From Molossus alvarezi (taxonomy: Eukaryota > Chordata > Mammalia > Chiroptera > Molossidae): a stretch of DNA of 64,000 nt. A program made the translations under genes and the position numbers. Below, piece by piece: positions 1 to 11,569 of this stretch (position 1 is the stretch's first letter; each line of letters opens with the position of its first letter). The notes under the pieces are model-generated. The model saw nothing but the letters and a program-made list of their open reading frames with translations, did no database searches and was not told where the DNA came from. Where the stretch lies: NCBI GenBank assembly GCA_037176705.1, contig CM073891.1, positions 91,222,327-91,286,326 of the forward strand, written 5' to 3'.

Positions 1-737
1 ACTGATAAGAGAGGGAGAGTTGTGAAAAGTGGGAGGCCCCCTGGAGCTGGTGCTGGGCTGAGAGGCCCCAAGGATATTGGCTGCAATGCTCCCTCTCCTT
101 AGGAGTGTGGGCTCACATCCCCATACAGTGATTGCAAAGCCAGAGCAGCAGAGACTGGAAGGAGAGCCCATACAGTATCTGGCAGAGGGATCTAGGGGAA
201 CTATGTCTGTTTGGGAGACTGGGTCTGTACCTTCACAGTGAAAGACCATATGTACTGTTCGCAGTCACAGTGGGAAAGGTTCCCTACAGCCTCTGACTGC
301 TCAAAAGGCTGCACTGTGGTATTCAGCACTTAAAAAAAAATGGGGGGGGGGATGGGACAGGGCTACACCCAGCCATGACTTTGAGGGACCTTCTGCTTTC
401 CTGAAAGGCAAGGTGAGAGCCCCAAACAGTGACTAAACTGTGTGGTGTGGGGAATGGAGAGAGGATTACACCACCTTGAGTGTGGGGTTAGAACCCCTCC
501 ACCCACCTGTGCAGCTGCAGGAATGCTCCATCCTGTGGAGCAGGCGGCATGGCAAATTAGGGATTTTGACCTGCACTGAGGAGAGTTGGGAGCTCAAACA
601 GAGCTGGGATTCTTGGCCCCAGCATTACTGAGACCAGCCATGTGGAAAAACTGGAGTCCTGAATGGGACTTATTTTGTAACCCCTTTTGTACCTGTGGTA
701 CAAGGGAGCTGGGAGCTGGAGCCTCATAGTACAGGGT

Positions 738-760
738 TTTTGTTTGTTTGTTTGTTTATT
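738..760 (+). repeat. (TTTG)n microsatellite
   Basis: About five tandem TTTG units lie inside the L1 A 5' UTR. Confidence 0.8.
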
Positions 761-1624
761 TGGACAGCATCCCATGGCATCCTCTGGGAAGGCTTGGGGT
801 TAGGGAAAAAAAACAAGTGAGAGCTGATTTTGTAACTGCATTGTGGGGAGGCTGATCTGAACACCTTGTGAGTTCAGCCAGCCAGTCCTAGGAAGGAGGG
901 GTAGAGCACTTTTGCCCCTCCTGCAGGATGGGAACACCACTCCCAATAGGAACCAATAGGAATGGATTTGGATCATCTTTCTGAAGTCCCAGATAACCTC
1001 GCTGGGTGTAGTTCAGTGGGGACCTGGGAGACCAGCTCAGAGCAGGACATTCCAAGGGTAGGGCCCTCAGAAGCTATTGTCTGGGACCAGAAGGAAATGC
1101 TTAGCACCGTCCTGTGGGCTGGGCAGGCAACATTCTCAACTGGAATCATTTTTTTTCAATCACCCTGAGCCAAGGGCAGCTGCAACTTCTCCTTCAGACA
1201 TTGCGGCAGGCTGTACCCAACCTGAACATGCTTTAGGCAATCTTCAGGGAAACTAGAGTTTGAGGATGTGATCAAGACTGAGGAGTCTGACTTTGAAGCA
1301 CAGATCAATTTCCCTTCATTGAGTACCTGAGGGTGTAATCTCTAAGCAGGAAGCCCACTAGCCCTTGCTATACTAGCCTGGCTGTACCCTAAAGACTCTC
1401 TTTGGAAGACAGTAGGGGAAGACCAGGCAAACTCGGGGATAGCTGACAGGTGGAGGTAGTCCTCAGAGAGCCTTAGACTGACCACAGCTACAAAAGGATG
1501 CCAAGAGTCAAACTTGAACAGCTCCTGACCTTGACTGACACAAAAGTACCTCTTGGGAGGCCTGAAATCAGCATAAAAAAGGGTGAGCCTCGGAAAACAT
1601 AATCTGCCTAGACAATCTTCACAT

Positions 1625-2125
1625 GGCTGACTTTGTTGTTATTGTTCTTTTTTTAAAAATGTTTTCTTCTATATTTCTTTGATATTATTAATATTAATAA
1701 TATTTTTCCCATTTCTCTCTTGTTTCTTTCATATCTTTTATTGGCCTATCTCCTTTTCTTTATCTTGTTTTTTTCCCCCATTCTTTCACTTTGCTTTTCT
1801 CTTCTTTTTACCACTGTATAACTTTTCAAAATATTTTTCTTTCTCTGTCTTCTTGTCTTTTGTTTTACTGTTTTTCTTATCCTACTTTATGCTCTATTTA
1901 TTTTGTTTTTTTGGAATCTATTTTCTACCACTTTTCTCTTCAAGTGTTCCCTTTATTTTTTAATTTACTATTAGTAATATATTTTTCTCTCTTTTTTTGT
2001 TTATTATCCATGTTCTCTTATCTCTTTCCTAATTCTCTTTTCTTTTATGGTTGTTTTTGCTGTTGTTTTCAGCATCTTTTGTATGTTCTTGTTTGTTTCC
2101 TGTTTGGTTTGCTTTGGTTTTGCCC
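1625..2125 (+). repeat. T-rich (pyrimidine-rich) block in the L1 A 5' UTR
   Basis: About 500 bases consist almost wholly of T with interspersed C, with short A/T palindromes near 1685-1705. The block lies between the GC-rich L1 5' UTR and the ORF1 leader. Its overlapping frames translate to Phe/Leu/Ser-rich low-complexity peptides and are not credible genes. The other L1 5' UTRs in this window lack such a block, so it marks a distinct L1 lineage or an internal expansion. Confidence 0.75.
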
Positions 2126-2407
2126 TGTCTGCACCTGTATAACAGTTTGCAGAACATGGTAGTGGCTGAGATTTACAGTTAGCTAGCCTGAAAGGAGAGC
2201 CCACTTATGAATGAGACAACAATCAAGATCAACTACAACAAGAGAACCCAAATAACCAACTAAAGGATCACTCCTAAAGTATACAGTTTAGCAGTACAAG
2301 AAGACCACACCACTAGGTCACACATGTTATTTACTACAAAAGCCCATGCCATGAAGACTGGGAGTAATAGCAAGTATATTTAATACAAATGCAAAGAAAC
2401 AACTAAA

Positions 2408-3424
2408 ATGGGGAGATAAAGAAACAACCCCCAAATTAAGAAAAGGAGGAATCACTAGAAAAAGACAAAAGAAATAAAGGTAAGCAAGTTATCAGACAAA
2501 GAGTTCAGTGTAGTGCTTAGAAAGATGCTTAAGGAACTTAGTGAGAACTACAAGGAACTTAGTGGGAACAACATCAGCATGACGATAGACATTGAAATCA
2601 TGAATAAAACCCAGGCAGAAATAAAGAACACAATATCTGACATCGAGAACACAATGAAAGGAATAAAAATAGGTTCTTTGGAGCAGAAGCTTGAATAAAT
2701 GACTTAGAAAAAAAACATTCAATCACAGCTACAAAGAGAAAAAAATACTTAAAAAACATGAGGACAATTTAAAGAAACTTTGGGACTACATGAAATGGAA
2801 CAACATCCACATCATAGGGGTACACAAAGAAGAAGAAAGTGAGCAAGGAATAGACAACCTGTTTGAAGAAATAATAACAGAAAACTCACCTATGTGGTAA
2901 ATTAAAAACCATACAATTTCAAGAAGCACAGAGGGTACCAAACATGATGAACCCAAAAAGACCTATTCCAAAACACATCATAATTATAATGACAAAAGTT
3001 AAAGAAAAAGAAAGAATCTTAAGGGCACCAAGAGAGAGACAGTTAGTCATCTACAGGGGAGCTCCCATAAGGCTGTCAGAAGATTTCTCATCAGAATCAC
3101 TGCATCCAAAAGTAATGGCATGAAGTATTTAAAGTAATGAGAAGCAAGGATCTAAAACCAAGACTATTCTATCTAACAAGCCTATCATTTAAATTTGAAG
3201 GTGTAATAGATTCTCAGACCAAAATTAATTAATTAATTATTGGCTAAAGAAATTTAACCCCTCTAAACCTGCAACGCAAGTAACGTTAAAGGGCCCAGCC
3301 AGTGTGCCTCAGTAGATTAAACTTTGTCCCATGGTCTGAGAGGTCCTGGTTCAATTCCTGGTCAGGGCATATGACTGGGTAGTGGGCTCAATCTTTCTCT
3401 CTCACATGAATGTTTCTCTCTCTC

Positions 3425-3455
<31 letters not shown>

Positions 3456-3540
3456 CTTCCTCTCTCTCTAAAAATCATTAAAAGCTTATTTTAAAAAAAG
3501 AAATGTTAAAGGGACTGCTGTAAGAAAAATATATAGAGAG
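2408..3540 (+). pseudogene. L1 A ORF1 (RNA-binding chaperone), decayed and split by a SINE
   Basis: ORF1 of L1 makes a trimeric RNA-binding protein that coats L1 RNA. The start context at 2408 matches the ORF1 starts of the other L1s here: ATG soon followed by an AAAGAAACAACCCC-like run. A 61-codon open piece at 2513-2698 is rich in Glu, Lys, Asn, Ile and Leu, as in the ORF1 coiled coil. The RRM-like core (about 2770-2900) and the C-terminal domain (about 2990-3200) are recognisable only in pieces, through stops and frameshifts. The Ves SINE at 3293-3502 interrupts the C-terminal end. It cannot be functional. Confidence 0.75.
3293..3502 (+). mobile_element. Ves SINE (short type) inserted in L1 A ORF1
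   Basis: The head is tRNA-like (CAGTGTGCCTCAGTAG, then GGTTCAATTCC as the B box), followed by a CT-rich stretch and an A-rich tail. The flanking duplication GTTAAAGGG occurs at about 3285-3293 and 3505-3513. It inserted after L1 A. Confidence 0.92.
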
Positions 3541-3563
3541 GAACATAGCCATAATGAATAAAA

Positions 3564-6500
3564 ATGGCAATACATAAGTACCTATCAATAATAACCTTAA
3601 ATATAAATGCAATAAATGTTCCAATATAAAGATATGTGGTAACTAAATGGATAAGAAAGCATGACTCATATATATGCTGTCTACAGGAGACCCACTTCAG
3701 AACAAAACACTCATACAGGATAAAAGTGAAGGAATGAAAAAAAAAATTTTCAATGCAAATGGAAATGAGAAAAAGCAGGAATAGTAATACTTATTTCTGA
3801 CAAAATAGACTTCAAAGCACAGGTCATAACAAGAGACAAAGAAGACCACTACATAATACTAAAAGGATTGATCCAACAAGAGGATATAACCTTGCTAAAT
3901 ATATATGCATCCAATATAGGAGCACCAAATATATAAAAAGGGGCTTGGATGACTTTAGGGGAGAGACTGACAGCAGTACACTGATAGTAGGGGAATTTAA
4001 CACCCCACTGGCACCACAGTATAGACCTTCCAGACAAAAAAAAAAAAAAAATCAAGAAAGAGAAAGTAACCTTACATGCTGGATCAGATGGATTTAATTA
4101 ACATTTATAAAGCATTTCACCCCAAAGCTGCATAATATACATTCTTCTCAAGTACACACAGGACATTCTCAAAGACAGACAACATGCTAGGACACAATAT
4201 AAGTCACTACTAGTTCAAGAAGATAGAAATCATATCAAGCATCTTCTTGAATTACAATGATGTAAAACTAGAAATCAACTACAATAAAACACTAAAATAC
4301 TTTCAAACACATGGGGGCTAAATAACATGCTATTAAACAAAGAATGGATTACCAATAAAAGCAAGAAAGAAATTTAAAACTCCCATATACAAATGAAACA
4401 CATAACAACCCATAATCTATGGAACACAATGAAAGCAGTCCTGAGAGGAAAGTTTATAACATTACAAGTCTACCTCAAGAAACAAGAAAAGTCTTTAATA
4501 AACTAGCCTACAACTAAAAGAATTAGAGAACAAGAAGAAAAGCTTAGAGTGAGTAGAAGGAAGGATATAATTAAGATCAGAGTAGAAAAATGACATAAAA
4601 ACTAAAAAATAAAAATAAAAAAATATTAATGAAACCAAGAGCTGGTACTTTAAAAAGATAAACAAGACTGATGAACCTTTAGTCCATCTAATTAGGAAAC
4701 AAAGACAGAGCACCCAAGTAAATAAAATCAGTAATGAAAAAGGTAAAGTAACCACTGACACCACAGAAAGACAAAGAAATATAAGAAAATACTATGGACA
4801 ACTATAAGTTAACAAATTGGACAGTCTGGCAGAAATGAACAAATTTGTAGAAATGCACAATCTTCCAAACTGAATCAAGAAGAATCAGAAAACTTGAATA
4901 TATGAATAACAACTAATGAAACTGAGCAGTAATAAAAAACAAACTTTCAGCAAACAAAAGTCCTGGGTCAGATGGCTTTACAGGAAAGTTTTACCAAACT
5001 TTCGGAAAGAACTGTCACCTATTATCCTCAAACAATTCCAAAAAAGTTAGGAAGAAGGAAAACTCCCAAGCTCTTTATACAAGCCAGCATTATCCTAATT
5101 CCAAAACCAGATAAAGACACTACAAAAAAATAAAATTACAGGCCAATATTCCTGATGAACATAGATGCTAAAATCCTTAAGAAAATATTAGCAAATCATA
5201 TCTAGCAATACATTAAAAAGATAGTACACCATGACCATGTGGAATTTATTCTGGAATGCAAGGCTGGTACAATATATGCCAATCAAAGAATGTGATACAT
5301 CACATTAACAAAATGAAGGATAAAATCCACATGATCATATTAATAAATTTAGAAAAAGCATTAGAAAAAAATAGCTCCCATTTTTAATAAAATGCAAAAC
5401 AAAACAAACTCTCAGCAAAGTGGAAATAGATGGACCATACCTCAAAATAATAAAGGCCATGTACAACAAAGCTAAAATCAACATAATTTTCAATGGGCAA
5501 ATCTAAAAGCATTTCCCTGAAAAACAGGGACAATAGAGGAATGTCTGCTTTCACCATTCTTATTCAACATAGTATTGGAAGTCCTAACCAGAGTGATCAG
5601 ACAAGATTAAAAAATAAATGCATCAAAATTAAAAAGGAGGAAGTAAAACTCATTATTCACAGATGACATGATATTGTACATAGAAAGCCCTCCAGAATCA
5701 ACCAAAAAACTACTAGATTTAGTAAATGAATTCAGCAATATAGCGGAATACAAAATTAACATCCAAAAATCGATGGCATTTTAATATGCCAATGATGATC
5801 TCTCAGAATGAGAAACTAAAAAATAACATCCCTCTTAACATTGCAACAAAAAAATAAGATATGTAGGAGTAAACTTAACCTAGGAAGTAAAAGACCTGTA
5901 TTTAGAAAACTAAAGGACATTAAAAAATAAATAGGGGAAGATACAAACAAATGGAAGAATGTACTGTGCTAATGAGTTGGAAGAATTAACATCATTAAAA
6001 TGCCCAAACTACCCAAAACAATTTATAGATGTGATACACTCTTTTTTAAAATAACAATGGCATATTTCACAGATCTAGGATAAATAATCCAAAAATTTAT
6101 ATAGAACCAAAAAAGACCCTGCATATCAGCAACAATCTTGAGAAAGAATAACAAAGTTGGAGGGATCGCAATACCAGATATCAAATTATACTACAAAGCT
6201 ACTGTAATCAAAACAGCCTGGAACTGGCTCAAGAACAGGAATATAGGTCAATGGAACAGAATAGAGACCCTGGAAATTGACCCAAGCCATTACGCTCAAA
6301 TAATATTTGACAAATGAGACAAGAGCTTACCATGAAGTAAAGACAGTCTCTTCAATAAATGCTATTCGATAAATTGGACAGGTACATGCAAAAACATGAA
6401 ACTAGATCACCAAAGTACACCATACATTAGGATAAACTCAAAATGGATGAAAGACTTAATTGTAAGTCATTAGACCATACACATCTTAGAAGAAAACATA

Positions 6501-7340
6501 ATCTTAGAAATCTCATGTAGCGGAATTTTCACAAAAACATTATCTAGGGCAAGAGAAACAAAGAAAAAAATTAAGAAATGAGACTGCATCAAAGGAAAAA
6601 CTTCTGCACAACACAGGATACCATCTCCTAAATGCAAAGGGAACACACTGAATGGGAGAACATATCTGCCAATGATACATTAAATAAAGAATTAATTTTC
6701 AAAATATATAAAGAACTTATCAAAGGGAAGAAAATAATCCAATTAAATGGGTAGAGAACCTGAATAGGTACTTCCGCAAAGAGGACATTTGGATGGCCAA
6801 TAAACATATGAAAAAATGCCCAAAGTCACTAATCATCAGAGAGATGCAATTTAAAACCACAATGAGGTATCACCTCCTAACTACCAAAATGGCTACCATC
6901 AATAAATCAACAAACAGCAAGTTCTGGTAAAGATGTACAGAAAAAGGAACCTTAGTACAGATTGATATAGTCACTATGGAAAACAGTATAAAATTTTCTC
7001 AAAAAATTAAAAATTAAACTGCCACTTGATCCAGTGATCCCACTTCTAGGAATATATCCTAAAAAGCCTGAAACACCACTCAGAAAGAATATATGCACTC
7101 CTATGTTCATAGCAGTGCTATTTACAATAGCTAAGATCTGGAAACAGCCAAAGTGTCCATCAGTAGACAAATGGATAAAAAAGTTACCATATACACAATG
7201 GAGTACTATGCAGTATAAGAAAGAAAGATCTCTTATCCTTTGAGATGACATGGAGGGACCTGGAAAGTATTATCCTAAGCAAAACAAGCCAAGCAGAAAA
7301 AGACAAATACCACATGATCTCACTTATTTGGGGAATATAA
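3564..7340 (+). pseudogene. L1 A ORF2 (endonuclease / reverse transcriptase), decayed
   Basis: ORF2 encodes the L1 endonuclease, reverse transcriptase and Cys-rich domain. The chosen start at 3564 opens with MAIHKYLSIITLN, as in the other ORF2 starts here. The frame closes at a TAA in codon 22 (3627-3629). The endonuclease box CLQETH is still readable near 3685, with its catalytic Glu. The reverse-transcriptase box near 5655-5670 reads FTDD instead of the usual FADD/YADD. The C-terminal motif near 7020-7240 is well conserved. The frame ends at TAA 7338-7340, just after the typical MISLI..GI end. Many other stops and frameshifts make it non-functional. Confidence 0.88.
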
Positions 7341-7580
7341 TGAACATAACACTCTGAGGAATAGGGTAGATCCAGAGACGTGGAAGTAAGGCACAGACTG
7401 ACAACCCTCAGAAGAGGGGATGGTGGGGGGAGGGAAGAGATAAACCACAGAACTTATATGCACATATGCATAACCAATAGACATGAACAACAAAACCGGG
7501 GACGGGGTGGGGGACATGAGGAGGAGGATGTCAATGGAGTAAAAAAGGAAAAACATCTGTAACAACAACAATAAAAAAAA

Positions 7581-8002
7581 CTGTGGTACATTTATACAGT
7601 GGAATACTATGCAGCTGTAAAAAAAAAAGACTATGTTACCATTTGAGACAGCATGGAGGAACCTGGAAATTATTATAAGTGAAATAGGCCAGTCAGAGTA
7701 TGATAAGTACCACATGATCTCACTTATATTTGGAATCTAATGAATAAAATAAACAAAAGAACAACATAGGTCAAATACATGGAAACATGGCATAGATTGA
7801 TGTATCTCAGATGGAAGTGAGAAGGATGGGTAGGCAGAGAATAAACCAATAACTTATATGCATATATGCATAATCCATGGACACAAACAATAGTGTAGTG
7901 AAGGCTTGGAGTGGGGTAGGAACTGAGTCATGGGGCACAATGAAGGGAAAATGGGGGATATGTGTAATACTATTACAATAAAGATTAAAAATAAAGAGAA
8001 AA
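7581..8002 (+). mobile_element. L1 3' fragment B (end of ORF2 and 3' UTR), sense
   Basis: It starts directly after the A-rich tail of L1 A with GGTACATTTATACAGTGGAA, a segment from near the end of ORF2. The ORF2 stop is at about 7739, and a G-rich 3' UTR with an A-rich end follows. It repeats the region seen at 7180-7575 in a different L1 subfamily, so it is a second 3' end and not a continuation. Either it is the end of an older L1 that L1 A entered, or it is an independent truncated insertion. Confidence 0.85.
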
Positions 8003-8240
8003 GAAAAATGTAAAATAAATTAAGTACAAATTTCCAGTTATAAAATAATCTCAGCAATGTAAAAAGTACAGCATATGAAATACACAGTCAATTATACTGT
8101 AGTAACTATGTGTGGTGTCAGATTTATTGGTGTGATTAATTCATAAGTTATATAAATGTCTAATCACTATGTTGGACACTTGAAACTAATATAATATTGT
8201 ATGCTAACTGCAACTAAAAAATAAATTAATTAAAATAATT
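8003..8240 (+). mobile_element. Third, older L1 3' UTR fragment C, sense
   Basis: The stretch ends with TTGGACACTTGAAACTAATA and an A-rich tail, a pattern typical of old L1M-type 3' UTRs. It follows fragment B immediately, so three L1 3' ends lie in a row. Confidence 0.75.
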
Positions 8241-8279
8241 TTTATGTTTGCCACAAAAGAGTATGTCATGTTCTCCATG

Positions 8280-8655
8280 AAGAGCCTCATACATCTCATG
8301 TTTGTCATCATCATTTTATCCCAGGTTTGATTTAATATTGTGTTTTACACATTCAGTGTAGCCTGCCTGTACTAAAGTGTTTACAAAGTCTACAGTAGTG
8401 TAGAGTATAGTCTGAGGCCTTCACTTTCACCCAACAGTCACTCACTGACTCGCCCAGTGCAACTTCCAGTCCTTCAAGCCCCATTCATCGTAAGTGACAT
8501 ATAGAGGTGTACTATTTTTAATCTTTTATACTCTATTTACTCTGAATCTTTTTTATGTTTAGATATCTTTAAATACACAAATATTTACCACTGTGTCACA
8601 ATTGCCTAAAGTATTCAATACAGTAACATTTGATACCTAGGAGCACTAGGCTGTA

Positions 8656-8705
<50 letters not shown>

Positions 8706-8815
8706 AGTGCGTAGTAGGCTATACCATCTGAGTTTGTGAAAGCGCACTCTGTAACGCTCTGACAATGGTGCATTTCTCAGAGTATACATGTCATTAAGCA
8801 GGGTATGACTGTACA
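8280..8815 (-). mobile_element. Tigger-type (pogo/Tc1-mariner) non-autonomous DNA transposon
   Basis: Several phrases are characteristic of an old mammalian Tigger-family element: GTGTAGTAGGCTATACC-like sequence, CTAGGAGCACTAGGCT, CACTGTGTCACAATTGCC, and the end GGGTATGACTGTA (a decayed CATGACTG terminal repeat). The right end is clear. The left end is eroded and its terminal repeat was not found. The exact Tigger subfamily is uncertain. A TA microsatellite has expanded inside it. Confidence 0.75.
8658..8700. repeat. (TA)n microsatellite inside the Tigger element
   Basis: About 21 perfect TA units replace the expected sequence between the two 'TAGGCTATACC'-like parts of the transposon, so the repeat arose within it. 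Confidence 0.95.
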
Positions 8816-8821
8816 TAAAAA

Positions 8822-8882
8822 GCAGTCAGAAGAGTGCCTGGCAAATGGTGAAGTATTCAATAAATGTTAGTCACTGTCACAG
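8822..8882 (+). mobile_element. MIR/L2 3' end fragment
   Basis: GTGCCTGGCA followed by TTCAATAAATGTTAGT is the common 3' signature of MIR and L2 elements. The fragment is too short to separate the two. Confidence 0.6.
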
Positions 8883-9190
8883 GTGCACCAAACAGAGGAG
8901 TGCTGTGTTGAACATAAATTTCATCTTTTTCAAAGATAAGCTTATATTTACCTACAATTTAGAGTATGAATTGTAAAGATGAAGAAAGGGAAGTACTAAC
9001 AGAGGTACAAAATGAGAGTGTCTGTAAACTGTTAGAAAGGGCTGACAACATGTAGGCAGATTTTTTAAAAGATGGGCTTGGCAAATCACCTAGCCTCACC
9101 CTAACTTCCAATTATTTTAGTTTGCACATCACTAGATGGCAGTGTAAAATTCCCTCAAATTTCTGAATAAATTAGTTCTTTTGGGCCTCC
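8883..9190. other. No gene or repeat recognised
   Basis: Mixed-composition sequence with no frame, repeat or RNA fold that I can support. Confidence 0.5.
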
Positions 9191-9587
9191 AAAAACTTTT
9201 TTTAAAAGTCAAAGAAAGAGAAATACCATGAGTTTCACTTGCATTTGGAATCTGAAGAACAAAATAATGAACAAACAAAATTGAAATAGACTCATAGATA
9301 CAGAGAACAGACTGATGGTTGCCAGAGGGGAGTGGTTGGGGGACTGGGTGAAAGAGGTAAAGGAATTAAGAAGTACAAATTGGTAGTTACAAAATAGTCA
9401 TGAAGATGTAAAGTACAGCATAGGGAATAATATTGTAATAATTTTGTACGGTGCCAGCTGGGTACTGGAAATATCAGGGAGAACATTTGCTAAGTACATG
9501 ATTTTCAAACCACTATGATAGACACATGAAACCAATCTAAAATAATATTAAATGTGAACTGTAATTAAAAAATAAAATAAAATAAAT
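9191..9587 (+). mobile_element. Old L1 3' end fragment D, sense
   Basis: ACTCATAGATACAGAGAACAGACTGATGG-like sequence with GGTTGCCAGAGGGGAG is the diagnostic start of an old L1 3' UTR. ATGAAACCAATCT and an A-rich (AAATA)n tail near 9570-9590 close it. Only the last part of ORF2 and the 3' UTR are present, so it is 5'-truncated. Confidence 0.85.
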
Positions 9588-10130
9588 TGCAAAGAATCAT
9601 ATGAAAAATGCTTTAAAATATCATTAATGACTCTAAGTGTTTAATTATAAATCCATTTCAAGAAGAAGTAGTGCAATTAAAAATATGTAATGTGTAGAGA
9701 AAATATATTTACAAATTTTAAATATATAAGAATATAAATTAGAATATGTAAATGTAATTTTGAAATATGATTTTATTTTAATTTACTTTTTAAATTCAGT
9801 CTGTGTTTTGCTATATTTAGATAATAAAATTCCACCAGCACTACACATGGCATGAGTTCAAAATAACTTTTTTAGTAGTAGCTCTTGAAATGTGTGGGTG
9901 GAGCAACTTTGATGAATGAATACTATAAGAAGAATAATGACTGGCCTCAGACTTTTTTCATAAGGAATATTTCAGATTTATCATATAAAGTAGGCTCTTG
10001 CAAACATAAAAACAATCTAGGAAGAAGAATGAAGGATTTATTCCAAACAATGAACAGAATTAAAATAGAGTAAAAAAACATTCAGGGTTTGGAGAGTACT
10101 ATGTAATCAAATTTGTATTGATCAAACAAT
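9588..10130. other. AT-rich sequence, nothing recognised
   Basis: A 62-codon frame at 9885-10073 is the longest open stretch. It has no recognisable motif and is likely chance. Confidence 0.5.
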
Positions 10131-11541
10131 TTGCTGGGAGTTTTGTGATTACTGCTTCAATTTCATTATTTGTTATCAGCCTATTCAGTTTTTTTTCTGA
10201 TTGAAATTTGGAAGATTACATGATTCTAGAAATTTCTTCATTTTGTCCAGGTTGTTCAGTGTGTTGGTATATAGTTGCTCATAGTACTTTTTTTTTTTTT
10301 TTTACAATTGTTTGTATTTCAGTGGTATCAGTTGTTATATTGCTTCTTTCATTTCCAATTTTATTTATTTGGGTCTTCTATTTTTATTTCTTTGTGAGTC
10401 TGGGTACAGGTTCATCAATCTTGTTTATCTTCCCAAAGAACCAGCGCTTGGTTTCATTAAACATTTGTATTGTTATTTTAGTCTCTGTGTCATTTATTTT
10501 CACTGTGATCTTTATTATTTCCTTTCTTCTTCCTCTGGGCTTTTCTTACTGTTCTCTTTCCAATTCTTTTAGTTGTAGTGTTGGGTAGTTTATTGGAGCT
10601 TTCTGTTGTTTCTTGAGGTATGCCTGTAATGCTATGAACTTTCTTCTCATGGCTGTTTTTGCTGTGTTCCATACATTGTGGTTGTTATGTGTCATTTTCA
10701 TTAGTTTCCAGGAAGCTTTTTATATCTTCCTTGATCTCCTTGGTAACTATTTATTGTTTAATAGCATGTTATTTAGCCTCCATGTGTTTGAATGTTTTAG
10801 AGGGTTTTTTTTTTTTTTTATATAGTGGTTTCAACCTAGTTTCATGCCATTGTGGTCTGAGAAGATGCTTGATTTGATTTCAGCCTTCTTAAACTTGTGG
10901 AGACTTGTTTTGTGTCCTAACATATGGCCTATCTTTGAGAATATTCCATGTGCACCTGAGAAGAATGTATATTCTGCTCCTTTGGTATAATATCTTCTGT
11001 AAATGTCAATTAAATCTATCTGATCTAACATTGCCATTTAAAGGTTTCTGTTTCCTTGTTGAATCTTTATCTGGATGATCTATCCAATGATGACAGTGGG
11101 GTATTAAAGTCTCATACTATAACTGTATTGCTGTCAATCTCAATCTTAAATTCCATCAAGAAATTTTTGTACATTTAGGTGCTCCTATACTAGGTGCATA
11201 TATGTTTATAGGGATTCTAGCCTCTTGTTGGATTGATCCTTTTAGTATTATATAGTGACTTTCTTTGCCTCTTGTGGTGAGCTTTATTTTGAAGTCTGTT
11301 TTGTCAGAAATAAGTATTGTTACCCATGCTTTATTTTGTATCCATTTGCTTGGAATGTTTTTTTTCCCCCCATTCCTTCACTTTCAGCCTGTGTGAATCT
11401 TTTGTTCTGGGGTGGGTCTCTTGTAGACAGCATTTATATGGGTCATGCTTTATTATCCACTCAGCTATCCTGTCATTTGATCAGATCATTTAATCAATTT
11501 ATAACTAAGCTTATCATTTATATGTACTTATCTAATGTCAT
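10131..11541 (-). pseudogene. L1 E ORF2, N-terminal half only
   Basis: The piece covers the L1 endonuclease domain, the linker and the start of the reverse transcriptase. The start codon is placed at 11539-11541 by analogy with the other ORF2s, but the frame soon meets a stop. An open piece at 10831-11037 shows the second half of the endonuclease. The expected DHMLGH reads GHMLGH, so the catalytic Asp has become Gly, while SDHNGMK keeps its His. The reverse-transcriptase active site and the Cys-rich end are not present anywhere downstream. Confidence 0.82.
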
Positions 11542-11569
11542 TTTTTCTTTATACCTCTATTTCTTCTTC

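Larger units (their letters stand above)
1..7575 (+). mobile_element. Old L1 (LINE-1) retrotransposon A, sense, runs off the left edge
   Basis: A nearly complete L1 reads left to right: GC-rich 5' UTR (1 to about 1610), a T-rich block (about 1625-2125), ORF1 from 2408, ORF2 from 3564 to 7340, and a short 3' UTR ending in an A-rich tail at about 7575. The order and the recognisable ORF2 motifs identify it. No sense frame of 60 codons survives between 3600 and 6900, so it is old. The last 600 bases are better preserved than the body: an open stretch at 7034-7243 matches the C-terminal ORF2 of the younger L1s in this window. A younger 3' fragment may therefore have been placed here by insertion or recombination. 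A Ves SINE splits ORF1. The left end, and so any left target duplication, is outside the window. Confidence 0.9.

Noticed and set aside
1679..2162. Overlapping frames of 94 and 123 codons with Phe/Leu-rich translations resembling membrane proteins
   Set aside because: They translate a T-rich low-complexity block in an L1 5' UTR.
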